Source: Roseateles_E cavernae
GTDB lineage: Bacteria > Pseudomonadota > Gammaproteobacteria > Burkholderiales > Burkholderiaceae_C
Assembly: GCF_040187885.1 (NCBI RefSeq)
Contig: NZ_JBDPLH010000001.1
Span: forward strand, 62,001-126,000
Direction of reading: 5' to 3'
DNA length: 64,000 bases
The notes under the pieces are model-generated. The model saw nothing but the letters and a program-made list of their open reading frames with translations. It had not been told where the DNA came from and did no database searches. Below, in pieces: positions 8,514 through 18,205 of this stretch. Every line of letters begins with the position of its first letter. The stretch's first letter is position 1. The translations under genes and the position numbers were made by a program.

Positions 8514-8530
8514 GAGCAAGATTATTGCTC
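8514..8530. promoter_or_regulatory. Inverted repeat, candidate Lrp operator
   Basis: GAGCAA-GATTA-TTGCTC is a perfect 6-5-6 inverted repeat in the 190-base region between the divergent Lrp-type regulator and the oxidoreductase. Its size and AT-rich centre fit AsnC/Lrp half-site architecture. It sits 23 bases before the regulator start and about 150 bases before the oxidoreductase ATG, so it could serve autoregulation and activation. The remainder of the region shows no other clear signal. Confidence 0.4.
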
Positions 8531-8680
8531 CAGGGGCCGATTTTGCGCGCCAATGAGAAAGCACCACGCGGGCCGCTTTCCCTACACTGCGCGGCGGGTC
8601 TCAAAAGACCCATACTCACGATCAGCGAGGCCGCCACAAGTGGCCGACGCTGCTTGTCGCCCCACAGGAGACCGAAGCCA

Positions 8681-11600
8681 ATGAACGCACCGCTACCCGA
8701 ACACATCTTGCGCGCCCTAGAAAAGGTCTCGCTGGACGACAAATACGCACTCGACCACGGGCGTGCCTTCATGAGCGGTGTGCAGGCGCTGGTGCGGCTG
8801 CCGATGCTGCAGCGCACCCGCGATGCGATGGTCGGGCTCAACACCGCCGGCTTCATCAGCGGCTACCGTGGCTCGCCGCTGGGCGGCTACGACCAGATGC
8901 TGATGCAGGCCAAGAAGCATCTGGCCAAGCAGAACATCGTGTTCCAGCCGGGCGTCAACGAGGAGCTGGGCGCGACCGCCGTGTGGGGCACGCAGCAGCT
9001 CGATCTGTTCCCCGAGAAGAACAAGTTCGACGGCGTGTTCGGCATCTGGTACGGCAAGGGGCCGGGTGTTGACCGCTGCATCGACGTGTTCAAGCACGCG
9101 AACATGGCCGGTACGGCCAAGCATGGCGGCGTGATCGCGGTGGCCGGCGACGACCATATCGCCAAGAGCTCGACCGCCGCGCACCAGAGCGACCATGTGT
9201 TCAAGGCCGTCGGCTTCCCGGTGTTCTTCCCGAGCAGCGTGCAGGACATCCTGGACATGGGCCTGCATGCGTTTGCGCTCAGCCGCTTCTCGGGTCTATG
9301 GTCGGGCCTGAAGACGATCCAGGAGATCGTCGAATCGTCCAGCTCGATCAGCGTCGACCCAGACCGCGTCAACATCATCCTGCCGGAAGACTTCCAGATG
9401 CCCGACGGCGGCCTGCACATCCGCTGGCCCGATGCGCCGCTGGAGCAGGAAGCGCGGCTGATGGATTACAAGTGGTACGCCGCGCTGGCCTATATCCGCG
9501 CCAACAAGCTGAACTACAACGTCATCAGCACGCCGCAAGACCGCTTCGGCATCATCGCCAGCGGCAAGGCCTATAACGACACCCGCCAGGCCCTGCACGA
9601 CCTGGGGCTGGACGACGACACCTGCCGGCGGCTGGGCATCCGGCTGCACAAGGTCAATGTGGTGTGGCCGCTGGAAGCAACGATCACGCGCGACTTCGCG
9701 CAAGGCCTGCAGGAGATCCTGGTGGTCGAAGAGAAGCGCCAGATGATCGAGTACCAGGTCAAGGAGGAGCTGTACAACTGGCGTCCCGATGTGCGGCCGA
9801 ATGTGCTGGGCAAGTTCGACGAGATCGAGGGTGACAACACCGGCGGCGAGTGGAACCAGCCCAACCCCAGCCAGAACTGGCTGCTGCGCCCGCAGGCCGA
9901 CCTGACCCCGGCCATCATCGCCCGCGCGATCGCCAAGCGCCTGAAGAAGCTGGGCGTCGACGCCGATGTGCAGGCACGCCTGGATGCGCGCGTTGCCATC
10001 ATCGACGCCAAAGAGAACTCGCTGAAGCTCGAGGAAAAGACCGCCGGCGGTGCCGACCGCACGCCCTGGTTCTGCTCGGGCTGCCCGCACAACACCAGCA
10101 CCCGCGTGCCCGAGGGCTCGCGGGCGGTGGCCGGCATCGGCTGCCACTACATGGTCAGCTGGATGCCCGGCCGCAACACCGCCACCTTCACGCAGATGGG
10201 TGGCGAGGGCGTGCCCTGGGTGGGCCAGCAACCGTTCACGACCGAGAAGCACATCTTCGCCAATCTCGGCGACGGCACCTACTTCCACTCGGGCCTGCTG
10301 GCGATACGCCAGAGCATCGCCTCGGGCGTCAACATCACCTACAAGATCCTCTACAACGACGCGGTCGCGATGACCGGCGGCCAGCAGGTCGGCGAACGGC
10401 CCGAGGGCCATAGCGTGATGCAGATCATGCAGAGCGTTACCGCCGAGGGCGTGGCCAAGCTCTGCATCGTCACCGACGAGCCGGCCAAGTACAACGGCAT
10501 CTCGCTGCTGGCCGGCGTCACCGTGCACCACCGCGACGAGTTGGACGCGATCCAGCGCCAGTTCCGCGAGATCGTCGGCACCTCGGTCATCATCTACGAC
10601 CAGACCTGCGCGACCGAGAAGCGCCGCCGCCGCAAGCGCGGCAAGCTGGTGGACCCGGCCAAGCGCGTCGTCATCAACGAGCTGGTCTGCGAGGGCTGCG
10701 GCGACTGCTCGATCCAGTCGAACTGCCTGTCGGTCGAGCCGCTGGAGACCGACTTCGGCCGCAAGCGCCAGATCAACCAGAACAGCTGCAACAAGGACTA
10801 CAGCTGCGTCAAGGGCTTCTGCCCCAGCTTCGTCACCGTCGAAGGCGGCGAGCTGAAGAAGCCCAAGAAGGACAGCAAGCTCAGCCCCTTCGACGGCAGC
10901 CTGCCGGCCCTGCCGCAGCCGCTGATCCCGAACGCCGAGCGGGCCTGGGGCATCGTCGTCGGCGGCGTCGGCGGCACCGGCGTGATCACGATAGGCCAGC
11001 TGCTGGGCATGGCCGCACACCTGGAAGGCAAGGGCGTGATCACCCAGGACGCGGCCGGCCTGGCGCAGAAGGGGGGCGCCACCTGGAGCCATATCCAGAT
11101 CGCCAACCGTGCCGAGGACATCCACTGCACCAAGGTCGGCACGGCCGAGGCCGATCTGGTGATCGCCTGCGACTCCATCGTGGCGGCCAACAAGACCACC
11201 TTGGCGGTGATGCGCGAGGGCCGCACCTATGTGGCGCTGAACACCCATGGCTCGCCGACCGCCAGCCTGGTCAACGACGCCAACTGGAGCTTCCCGGGCG
11301 CCGCCTGCGAGAGCGCGGTGGCCAAGGCGGTGGGGCCGGCCCTGCTGGGCAAGTTCGATGCCGAGGAGGTCTCGGTCAAGCTGCTGGGCGATTCGCTCTA
11401 CACCAACCCGCTGATGCTGGGCTATGCCTGGCAGCAGGGCCGGGTGCCGCTGTCCTATGCCGCGCTGATGCGGGCGATCGAGCTCAACGGCGTGCAGATC
11501 GACAACAACAAGGCCGCGTTCGAATGGGGCCGCCGCTGCGCCGAGAACCTGGCCGCCGTGCAGGCCCTGTTCGCCGCGACCCAGGTGATCCAGTTCGTCA

Positions 11601-12226
11601 AGCGCCCCGGCCTCGACGAGATCATCACCAAGCGCGTCGAGTTCCTGACCGGCTATCAGGACGCCGCCTATGCGCAGACTTACCGGGCCTTTGTCGACAA
11701 GGTGCGTGCCGCCGAGGCGCCGCTGTCCTCGACCAGGCTCAGCGAGGCGGTGGCCCGCTATCTGTTCAAGCTGATGGCCTACAAGGACGAGTACGAGGTC
11801 GCGCGCCTGCACACCGACAAGAGCTTCACCGACAAGATCGCCGCGCAGTTCGAGGGCGACTACAAGCTGGTCCACCACCTGGCCCCGCCGCTCTTGGCCA
11901 AGAAGAACGACAAGGGCGAGCTGATCAAGCAGCAGATGGGGGGCTGGATACGCCCGGCCTTCGGCCTGCTGGCCAAGCTCAAGGGCCTGCGCGGCACCGC
12001 GCTGGACATCTTCGGCCGCAACGAGGAGCGCAAGATGGAGCGCCAGTGGATCGTCGACTACCGCGCCGGCATCGAGCGTGCCTTGGCCAAGCTGTCGGCG
12101 GACAACTTGGCCACCGCGGTCGAGTTGGCCCGCGTGCCCGAGGACATCCGCGGCTACGGCCATGTGAAGGAGCGCCATCAGCGACTGGCCAAGGCCAACT
12201 GGGAGCGCCTGCTGGCCGGCCTCTGA
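8681..12226 (+). CDS. Indolepyruvate ferredoxin oxidoreductase, fused alpha-beta-gamma type
   Basis: An 1181-residue fusion that oxidatively decarboxylates aryl- or branched-chain 2-oxo acids to acyl-CoA using thiamine diphosphate and ferredoxin, in the cytoplasm. The N-terminal pyrimidine-binding domain starts at about residue 25 (GFISGYRGSPLGGYD, LGATAVWGTQQLDL). The TPP-binding segment NLGDGTYFHSG lies near residue 530. A [4Fe-4S] cluster motif follows (C670, C673, C676, C682 in VCEGCGDCSIQSNC, plus a second Cys set in SCVKGFCPS), then the gamma domain begins IVVGGVGGTGVITIG. The ATG at 8681 has AGGAG 11 bases upstream and is preferred over upstream codons. Length matches the known fused family. 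Confidence 0.93.
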   Translation: MNAPLPEHILRALEKVSLDDKYALDHGRAFMSGVQALVRLPMLQRTRDAMVGLNTAGFISGYRGSPLGGYDQMLMQAKKHLAKQNIVFQPGVNEELGATAVWGTQQLDLFPEKNKFDGVFGIWYGKGPGVDRCIDVFKHANMAGTAKHGGVIAVAGDDHIAKSSTAAHQSDHVFKAVGFPVFFPSSVQDILDMGLHAFALSRFSGLWSGLKTIQEIVESSSSISVDPDRVNIILPEDFQMPDGGLHIRWPDAPLEQEARLMDYKWYAALAYIRANKLNYNVISTPQDRFGIIASGKAYNDTRQALHDLGLDDDTCRRLGIRLHKVNVVWPLEATITRDFAQGLQEILVVEEKRQMIEYQVKEELYNWRPDVRPNVLGKFDEIEGDNTGGEWNQPNPSQNWLLRPQADLTPAIIARAIAKRLKKLGVDADVQARLDARVAIIDAKENSLKLEEKTAGGADRTPWFCSGCPHNTSTRVPEGSRAVAGIGCHYMVSWMPGRNTATFTQMGGEGVPWVGQQPFTTEKHIFANLGDGTYFHSGLLAIRQSIASGVNITYKILYNDAVAMTGGQQVGERPEGHSVMQIMQSVTAEGVAKLCIVTDEPAKYNGISLLAGVTVHHRDELDAIQRQFREIVGTSVIIYDQTCATEKRRRRKRGKLVDPAKRVVINELVCEGCGDCSIQSNCLSVEPLETDFGRKRQINQNSCNKDYSCVKGFCPSFVTVEGGELKKPKKDSKLSPFDGSLPALPQPLIPNAERAWGIVVGGVGGTGVITIGQLLGMAAHLEGKGVITQDAAGLAQKGGATWSHIQIANRAEDIHCTKVGTAEADLVIACDSIVAANKTTLAVMREGRTYVALNTHGSPTASLVNDANWSFPGAACESAVAKAVGPALLGKFDAEEVSVKLLGDSLYTNPLMLGYAWQQGRVPLSYAALMRAIELNGVQIDNNKAAFEWGRRCAENLAAVQALFAATQVIQFVKRPGLDEIITKRVEFLTGYQDAAYAQTYRAFVDKVRAAEAPLSSTRLSEAVARYLFKLMAYKDEYEVARLHTDKSFTDKIAAQFEGDYKLVHHLAPPLLAKKNDKGELIKQQMGGWIRPAFGLLAKLKGLRGTALDIFGRNEERKMERQWIVDYRAGIERALAKLSADNLATAVELARVPEDIRGYGHVKERHQRLAKANWERLLAGL

Positions 12227-12263
12227 GCCCTCGCGGCGCGGCCTGGCTGGGTATCATGCGCCC

Positions 12264-13070
12264 ATGAAGCTGTGCCGTTTCCTTGCCCTGCTGATGTGCC
12301 TGAACGCCGGTGCATGGGCCAAGGACAAGCTGGATGAGCGGCCGCTTGTGCGGGCCTGCGGTCACCCGGCCGCGCCGCCGATGAGCTGGGATCATGAGGG
12401 GCAGCTGATCGGCGTTTGCGTGGACGCCGCGCGGCAGGCATTCTCGGCCGTGGGGCTGGCGCTGAAGGTGGAGCCGCCAGGCCCGTGGAGCCGTTGCCAG
12501 CTGATGGTCGAGACCGGCGAGGTCGACCTGAACCTGTGCGGTTTTGCGACCGACAAGCGGCGCGAGTACGCGGTGATGGTGGAGCCGCCGGTCGGCCGCA
12601 ATGAAGCGGTGCTGATCGTGCGCCAGAACAGCAACCTGGTCTACAAATCCTGGGCCGACCTGCATGGTCTGCGCCTAGGCATGGGGCGCGGCGTGAGCTT
12701 CGGGTCGGAGTTCGACAGCTATCTGGCACAGCATGCCCGGCTCGATATTGCGATCAGCGAAACGCACAATCTGCAAAAGCTCGCTCTTGATCGACTCGAT
12801 GCGGTGATCACGGCACGACTCGCAGGCCAGCAACTGATACGCAATATGGGTTGTGAGGGGCAGCTGCGCTTGCTGCCAGGCAAGGTGATCGAGGGGCAGC
12901 TGTTCATGCAGATGTCCAAGCGCTCCAAGCACCTGGCCGTGCTGCCGCAGCTGAGCGCGTTCCTGAGGCAGCCGGCCCAAGTCGCTTGGCTGCAAGGTCA
13001 GCAGCTCGCCTTCGAAACCAAGTACGCCCAGCTGCATCCGGCGGCGCAGACCGAGTTTTGCGGGCGCTGA
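12264..13070 (+). CDS. Periplasmic substrate-binding protein (SBP_bac_3 type), orphan
   Basis: A 268-residue protein with a signal peptide (residues 1-19, ending AWA). The body has SBP_bac_3 features: an early GVCVDAARQAF helix, VDLNLC, a VEPPVGRNEA segment and WADLHGLRLGMGRG. No permease or ATPase gene is nearby, so it may feed a sensor rather than a transporter. A clear paralogue lies at 40181-40975, sharing long segments (WxHxGQxIGxC, GPWxRCQ, KRRE, GRNEA, LFxQMSKRS) and five aligned cysteines. It starts 38 bases after the oxidoreductase stop, so co-transcription is possible. Confidence 0.75.
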   Translation: MKLCRFLALLMCLNAGAWAKDKLDERPLVRACGHPAAPPMSWDHEGQLIGVCVDAARQAFSAVGLALKVEPPGPWSRCQLMVETGEVDLNLCGFATDKRREYAVMVEPPVGRNEAVLIVRQNSNLVYKSWADLHGLRLGMGRGVSFGSEFDSYLAQHARLDIAISETHNLQKLALDRLDAVITARLAGQQLIRNMGCEGQLRLLPGKVIEGQLFMQMSKRSKHLAVLPQLSAFLRQPAQVAWLQGQQLAFETKYAQLHPAAQTEFCGR

Positions 13071-13268
13071 AGAGCCCCGTGCGCAAGGCCTGACCCCGCC
13101 CGCCTGATCCGCAGCCCGCAGCGCCCATGGCCTGCGGGATTTCTGTCGACACATCGCACAAGCCTCGGAGTTGGGCTCCGAAACAGTGACTGTTCCGCAT
13201 TGACTATTGCGGCGCAGGGGCATTCAATCGACGCCATAAGGCCGGTACCGGCCAACAGGAGACATGCG

Positions 13269-14798
13269 ATGAAGAAGTTGGGCATCTCGTTCCGTCTATG
13301 GCTTCCCACGCTCGCGACCGCCGTGCTGCTGACGGCGGTGACCGTGATCTCCAGCTGGCGCACCTCCAGCGAACTGGCCAGCGAGCAGCAGGCCCAGACC
13401 GCGCAGCGCGACAAGCTCGAGATGGCTTTGCAATGGGCCGGCCTGACCCAGGCCAATGCGGCCCGCACCATGGCCGGGCTGATGAGCCAGGACACGGCGC
13501 TGGCCGGCCAGCTCAAGCCCGAGATGGATGCCACCTCGGCCGCTATCTCGGAGCTGCAGAAGAAGATCGACGCGGCCGCCGAATCTGAGGCCGAGAAGGC
13601 CAGCCTGGCACATATCGCCAAGACCCGGGCCAGCTATATCGCCTCGCGCAACAGCGCCGCCAAGGAGCGCAGCGACGCCGCCATCGCCAAGGTGCGCGGC
13701 GAGCTGACCGGCTATCTGGATGCGCAGAAGTCCTTTGTCGACCTCCAGCATGAGCGCGCGGTGGCCCTGGCCGCCGAGGCCCAGCGCTCGCGCAGCATCG
13801 ACATCACCATCACCGCCAGCGTGCTGAGCGCCGTGGTGCTGCTGCTGCTGGTGTCGACCGGGCTGATGGTGCGCGCCATCGTGCCGCCGCTGCGCGCCGC
13901 CTTGGCCGCCACCGAGCGCATCGGCAGCGGCGACCTGTCGGTGCAGATCGCCAGCGGCGAGCGCAGCGACGAGATCGGCGATCTGCAGCGCGGACTCAAC
14001 ACCATGGTGGTATCGCTGCGCGATATCGTGCAGTCGGTGCGCTCGGGCGCCGAGAACATCCGCACCGCGGCCAGCGAGATCGCCGAGGGCAATGCCGATC
14101 TCAGCAACCGCACCGAGGAGGCCGCCAGCAGCCTGCAGCAGACCGCCTCGACGATGGAGCAACTGACCGCCACCGTGCGCCACTCCTCCGACTCGGCCGC
14201 CACCGCCAATCAGCTGGCGCTGAATGCGGCCCAGGTGGCCCAGAGCGGCGGCGATGTGGTGGGCCAGGTGGTCGCCAGCATGGGCCGCATCCAGACCAGC
14301 TCGAGCCGCATCGGCGACATCATCGGCGTGATCGACGGCATCGCCTTCCAGACCAATATCCTGGCGCTGAATGCAGCGGTGGAAGCAGCACGCGCCGGCG
14401 AACAGGGTCGCGGCTTCGCGGTCGTCGCGGCCGAGGTGCGCTCGTTGGCACAGCGCAGCGCCGCGGCCGCCAAGGAGATCAAAGGACTCATCGGCGCCAG
14501 CGTCTCGGAGGTCGATGCCGGCTCATCGCTGGTGAACCAGGCCGGCAGCACGATGAGCGAGGTGGTCGGCAGCGTGCGCCGCGTCGCCGATGTGCTGGGC
14601 GAGGTCAGCGCCACCAGCCGCGAGCAGAGCCAGGCCATCGGCCAGGTCAACCAGGCCGTCGCCCATCTGGACACGATGACCCAGCAGAACTCGGCCCTGG
14701 TCGAGCAGAGTGCGGCGGCGGCCGCCAGCATGCAGACCCAGGCCGCTCAGCTGGCAGGGCTGGTCGAGGCCTTCAGGCTGGAGGCGCAGCCCGCCTGA
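13269..14798 (+). CDS. Methyl-accepting chemotaxis protein
   Basis: A 509-residue chemoreceptor. Residues 8-30 form the first membrane segment, followed by a helical four-helix-bundle-like periplasmic domain of about 150 residues. A second membrane segment (ITASVLSAVVLLLLVSTGLMV) and a HAMP domain come next, then the signalling hairpin with the conserved tip (GIAFQTNILALNAAVEAARAG). No C-terminal NWETF-type CheR/CheB tether is present. The ATG at 13269 is chosen because AGGAG lies at 13256-13260. The 200-base upstream gap holds a 14-base palindrome (13240-13253) but no recognisable flagellar sigma-28 promoter. Confidence 0.95.
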   Translation: MKKLGISFRLWLPTLATAVLLTAVTVISSWRTSSELASEQQAQTAQRDKLEMALQWAGLTQANAARTMAGLMSQDTALAGQLKPEMDATSAAISELQKKIDAAAESEAEKASLAHIAKTRASYIASRNSAAKERSDAAIAKVRGELTGYLDAQKSFVDLQHERAVALAAEAQRSRSIDITITASVLSAVVLLLLVSTGLMVRAIVPPLRAALAATERIGSGDLSVQIASGERSDEIGDLQRGLNTMVVSLRDIVQSVRSGAENIRTAASEIAEGNADLSNRTEEAASSLQQTASTMEQLTATVRHSSDSAATANQLALNAAQVAQSGGDVVGQVVASMGRIQTSSSRIGDIIGVIDGIAFQTNILALNAAVEAARAGEQGRGFAVVAAEVRSLAQRSAAAAKEIKGLIGASVSEVDAGSSLVNQAGSTMSEVVGSVRRVADVLGEVSATSREQSQAIGQVNQAVAHLDTMTQQNSALVEQSAAAAASMQTQAAQLAGLVEAFRLEAQPA

Positions 14799-14807
14799 GC
14801 GGGTACT

Positions 14808-15581
14808 TCAGGGCTCGACCAGGTCGCGGTAAGCATGCCAGCTGGCGTGGGCCAGCAGCGGGAAGATCACGACCAGGCCCAGCATCAGCGTGGCGAAACC
14901 CAGCGCCGTCAGCCCGGCGATCAGCGCGGCCCACAGCAGCATCGCGGCGCTGTTGACGCGGCAGCACTGCAGGCTGGTCAGCATCGCGGTGATCGCGTCC
15001 ACAGGGCGGTCGATCAGCAGCGGCGCGCTGACCACGCCCAGCGCAAACACCAGGGCCGCCAGCGCCGCGCCGACGCAGACAAAGGCCAGCAGCAGCGTGC
15101 TGTACTGGCCGGACATCAGCTCCAGCGGCCAGCGCGACAGCTGCAGTGGCTGCCCCTCGTAGAACAGCGCGAACACGATGGCCGCCAGTCGCTCCCAGAC
15201 GATATAGGCCAGGGCCAGCATCAGGCCGAACAGCGCGATCGAGCCGGCGTTGGCCCGCCAGGCCCGCCAGGCCTGGGCGCTGTTGACCGCCCCGCCCTGC
15301 TCCAGCTGGCGCGATAGCGCATACAGCACGATGGCCAGGAAGGGCGCGACCAGCAGAAAGCCGCCCAGCAGGGCCGGCGCCATATAGGAGGCCTGCCAGC
15401 CGGCTCCGCCCAGCGCCAGGCCGATGGCCGCGACCAGGGCGCCGGTGCCCAGGCTCTGCGCCGGCGTGCGCAGCAGGTCGGTGCCGCCGCGGCGCAGCCA
15501 GACCCAGGGTCGGTCGAGGCCGACCTGGCGCACACGCGGCATAGCGATGGCTTCGGAGGACTCGGCAAGCAGCTGATTCAT
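14808..15581 (-). CDS. DUF2189 family membrane protein
   Basis: A 257-residue inner-membrane protein with about six hydrophobic segments. The N-terminal pattern (VGLDRPWVWLRRGGTDL, then an APALLGGFLLVAPFLA segment) and the C-terminal LGLVVIFPLLAHASWHAYRDLV are characteristic of the DUF2189 family of Proteobacteria, which has no assigned function; it is sometimes annotated near cytochrome c oxidase genes. The ATG at 15581 is preferred over upstream codons because AGGAG lies seven bases before it. It converges on the chemoreceptor gene. Confidence 0.82.
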   Translation of the reverse strand: MNQLLAESSEAIAMPRVRQVGLDRPWVWLRRGGTDLLRTPAQSLGTGALVAAIGLALGGAGWQASYMAPALLGGFLLVAPFLAIVLYALSRQLEQGGAVNSAQAWRAWRANAGSIALFGLMLALAYIVWERLAAIVFALFYEGQPLQLSRWPLELMSGQYSTLLLAFVCVGAALAALVFALGVVSAPLLIDRPVDAITAMLTSLQCCRVNSAAMLLWAALIAGLTALGFATLMLGLVVIFPLLAHASWHAYRDLVEP

Positions 15582-15624
15582 GATGAACTCCTGTGCAGAC
15601 GGCCTGCCGATGCTAGTCCTCCTG

Positions 15625-17559
15625 TCAGCGTCCGTACAGCACCTGCGGCAACCACATGCCGATCTGCGGCCACATATAGAGCAGCACGATGGCCACCACC
15701 TGGATGCCCATAAAGGGCAGCATGCCGGCAAAGATCTGGTTCAGGGTCACATGCTTGGGTGCCACGCCCTTCAGGTAGAAGGCCGCCATCGCCACCGGCG
15801 GGCTCAGGAAGGCGGTCTGCAGATTCAGCGCCACCAGCAGACCGAAGAACAGCGGGTCAACGCCGAAATTGTCAAGCAGCGGGATGAAGATGGGCATGAA
15901 GATCACGATGATCTCGGTCCACTCCAGCGGCCAGCCGAGGATGAAGATGATGAACTGGCTGAGCACCAGAAACTGGGTCTTGCTCAGATTCATGCTCAGC
16001 ACCCACTGCTCGACCAGCTCCTGCCCGCCCAGCAGCGCGAAGGCGGCCGAGAAGATCGCCGAGCCGACGAACAGCCAGCACACCATCGCACTGGTCTTGG
16101 CGGTCAGGAACACGCTCTCTTTGACCACGCTCAAGGTCAGCTGCCGGTAGGCGATGGCCAGCAGGAAGCCGCCCAGGGCGCCGACCGCCGCCGCCTCGGT
16201 GGGCGTGGCCAGGCCGAACACGATGGAGCCCAGCACCGCCATGATCAGCACCAGCAAGGGGAAGAAGCTGGACAGCAGCATCTTGAAGATCTCGAGCCGC
16301 GCAAAGCTCAGGATGGCGTAGAAGGCCAGCAGGGCCAGCGCGCCAAGCCCCAAGCCGATCCAGAAAGTGGCAGAGGCGGGCTTGCGCTCGGTCTGCACGG
16401 CTTCGGCAGCGGCCGGTGCGGCGGCGCTGGCCTCGGACAGCGCCGGGGAGGCGGCCTCGCTGGCCACCTCGCTGGCGGCCTCCTCGCTGCCCATCTCCTT
16501 GAGTTCCTCCTCTTCGGCCGGCGGCTCGGACAGCCCGCCGCTGGGCTCGGCCAGCCCGCCAGGCGCGCCGCCGGCACCCATCTCGGACAGCTCGCTGCTC
16601 GGCGCTTCCAGCGGCGGCAGCTTGGTCGCGCTGTTGTAGCTGGCCAGCGCCACCGCCGCGAAGAGCAGGGCCGGCAGCAGCGCAATGCCCAGCTGCTTGA
16701 GCAGGTACGAGGTCGGCACGCCATGGTTGCGCGAGCCCTTCAGCGCCTGGATCAGTTGCGGCACGGCGCGCTTGGCCTGGGTGGCACCGACCTTCAGCAG
16801 ATCGGGCGGCAGCGGCACGAAGCGCTGCTCGGCCGTCAAGGGCGGCGCCATCGCCGGCTTGAGCTTGGCGATGATGATGACGTAGACGATGTACAGCCCC
16901 GCCAGCATCAGGCCGGGGAAGAAGGCGCCGGCATAGAGCTGCACCACCGACACGCCGGCGGTGGCGCCGTAGACGATCAGCAGCACCGAGGGCGGGATCA
17001 GGATGCCCAGGCAGCCGCCGGCCGTGATCGCGCCGGCCGAGAGCCGCACGTCGTAGCCGCCCTTGAGCATCTGCGGCAGGGCCAGCAAGCCCATCAAGGT
17101 GACGACGGCACCGACGATGCCGGTCGCGGTGGCGAACACCGCGCAGGTCACCAAGGTCGCCACCGCCAGCGAGCCCGGTACCCGCGCCAGCGCCAGATGC
17201 AGGCTGCGGAACAGCTTCTCGATCAGATTGGCCCGCTCGACCAGATAGCCCATGAAGACGAACAGGGGGATCGAGATCAGCACATCGTTGGACATCACCT
17301 TGTAGGCCGACTGCACCATCAGATCCAGGGTCTTGGTGGTGTTCTCCTCGTAGGCGATCCAGGTGAACAGCATGCCCATGCCCATCAGCGTGAAGGCGGT
17401 GGGAAAGCCCAGCATGATGGCAACGACGACCAGGGACAGCATCAGCAGGCCGATATGGCCGTTGGTGATCTTGGGCACGGCGATCAGCATGCCCAGCACC
17501 GCCGCGATGATCAGCCCCATCAGGATGAAGCCGAACCAGAGTTCCTTGCGAAGTTTCAT
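15625..17559 (-). CDS. dctM: TRAP transporter large permease (DctM), extended form
   Basis: The large membrane subunit of a TRAP transporter, which moves organic acids across the inner membrane using the sodium or proton gradient, together with DctQ and the binding protein DctP. The N-terminal half (residues 1-235) and the C-terminal part (from about 425) show normal DctM segments (GGCLGILIPPSVLLIVYG; GLATPTEAAAVGALGG). Between them lies an insertion of about 185 residues: two extra hydrophobic segments flanking an acidic, Ala/Ser/Glu-rich loop (about residues 313-395). Most DctM proteins are 420-450 residues; this is 644. The ATGA overlap with dctQ indicates translational coupling. Confidence 0.92.
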   Translation of the reverse strand: MKLRKELWFGFILMGLIIAAVLGMLIAVPKITNGHIGLLMLSLVVVAIMLGFPTAFTLMGMGMLFTWIAYEENTTKTLDLMVQSAYKVMSNDVLISIPLFVFMGYLVERANLIEKLFRSLHLALARVPGSLAVATLVTCAVFATATGIVGAVVTLMGLLALPQMLKGGYDVRLSAGAITAGGCLGILIPPSVLLIVYGATAGVSVVQLYAGAFFPGLMLAGLYIVYVIIIAKLKPAMAPPLTAEQRFVPLPPDLLKVGATQAKRAVPQLIQALKGSRNHGVPTSYLLKQLGIALLPALLFAAVALASYNSATKLPPLEAPSSELSEMGAGGAPGGLAEPSGGLSEPPAEEEELKEMGSEEAASEVASEAASPALSEASAAAPAAAEAVQTERKPASATFWIGLGLGALALLAFYAILSFARLEIFKMLLSSFFPLLVLIMAVLGSIVFGLATPTEAAAVGALGGFLLAIAYRQLTLSVVKESVFLTAKTSAMVCWLFVGSAIFSAAFALLGGQELVEQWVLSMNLSKTQFLVLSQFIIFILGWPLEWTEIIVIFMPIFIPLLDNFGVDPLFFGLLVALNLQTAFLSPPVAMAAFYLKGVAPKHVTLNQIFAGMLPFMGIQVVAIVLLYMWPQIGMWLPQVLYGR

Positions 17560-18176
17560 GCCTGGCCGCCTTTCTTGCTGACGTACTGGTCCAGCGCCTC
17601 GATGTCGGCGTCCTTCACATGCACCATCTCCTTGAGCTTCTCGACATCGACCTCCTCGACGTCCTCATCGCGCCGGGGCCATTGCCCGTCGCGCAGGCAC
17701 AGCACACAGCGCACGATCTCGACCAGGCCCTGCAGCAGCAGCACGCCGCCGGCCAACGGGATGATGAACTTGAAGGGGTACAGAGGCAGCGCATCGGCCG
17801 AGAAGGTCTGCTCGCGGATCGCCAGCGACTCCTGCGCATACTGCCAGCCGGCCCAGGTCAGCGCGACGATGCCGGGCAGGAAGAACAGCAGATAAAGCAG
17901 CAGGTCGACCGAGGCCTGGGTGCGCGGGCGGAAGAAGCCGTAGAGCACGTCGCCGCGCACATGGCCGTTCTTGCTCAGCGTGTAGGCACCGGCCGTCATG
18001 AACAAGGTGCCGTAGAGCATGATCTGCGCGTCCAGCACCCAGGCGTGGGGCTTGTTCAGCACATAGCGGGAGAAAACCTCCCAGCTGATCAGCAAGGTCA
18101 GCAGCACGACCGACCAGGCAAAGGCCTTGCCTATCCAGGTGGAGAACCGGTCCACCGCCAGCAGCAGGTTCTGCAT
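17556..18176 (-). CDS. dctQ: TRAP transporter small permease (DctQ)
   Basis: A 206-residue four-helix membrane protein of the DctQ family, here with a C-terminal acidic cytoplasmic tail (RRDEDVEEVDVEKLKEM) of about 40 residues. It forms the membrane complex with DctM. The ATG at 18176 is favoured over a GTG one codon upstream because AAGGAA lies five bases before it. It is preceded by a terminator-like hairpin separating it from the binding-protein gene, and its stop overlaps the DctM start by four bases. Confidence 0.9.
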   Translation of the reverse strand: MQNLLLAVDRFSTWIGKAFAWSVVLLTLLISWEVFSRYVLNKPHAWVLDAQIMLYGTLFMTAGAYTLSKNGHVRGDVLYGFFRPRTQASVDLLLYLLFFLPGIVALTWAGWQYAQESLAIREQTFSADALPLYPFKFIIPLAGGVLLLQGLVEIVRCVLCLRDGQWPRRDEDVEEVDVEKLKEMVHVKDADIEALDQYVSKKGGQA

Positions 18177-18205
18177 CACGATTCCTTCCCAACGCGTATC
18201 TCAAG

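Noticed and set aside
9296..12178. Long open frame on the minus strand opposite the indolepyruvate ferredoxin oxidoreductase
   Set aside because: It is a shadow of a well-supported gene; composition is His/Gly/Ala-rich and low in recognised motifs, as expected for the antisense frame of GC-rich DNA.
13240..13253. 14-base palindrome GGCCGGTACCGGCC before the chemoreceptor
   Set aside because: Perfect but very GC-rich, likely by chance at this composition; no loop and no matching copy noticed.
15580..17895. Long plus-strand frame opposite the TRAP permease genes
   Set aside because: Strongly His/Gln-rich antisense reading of membrane-protein codons; the minus-strand genes are certain.
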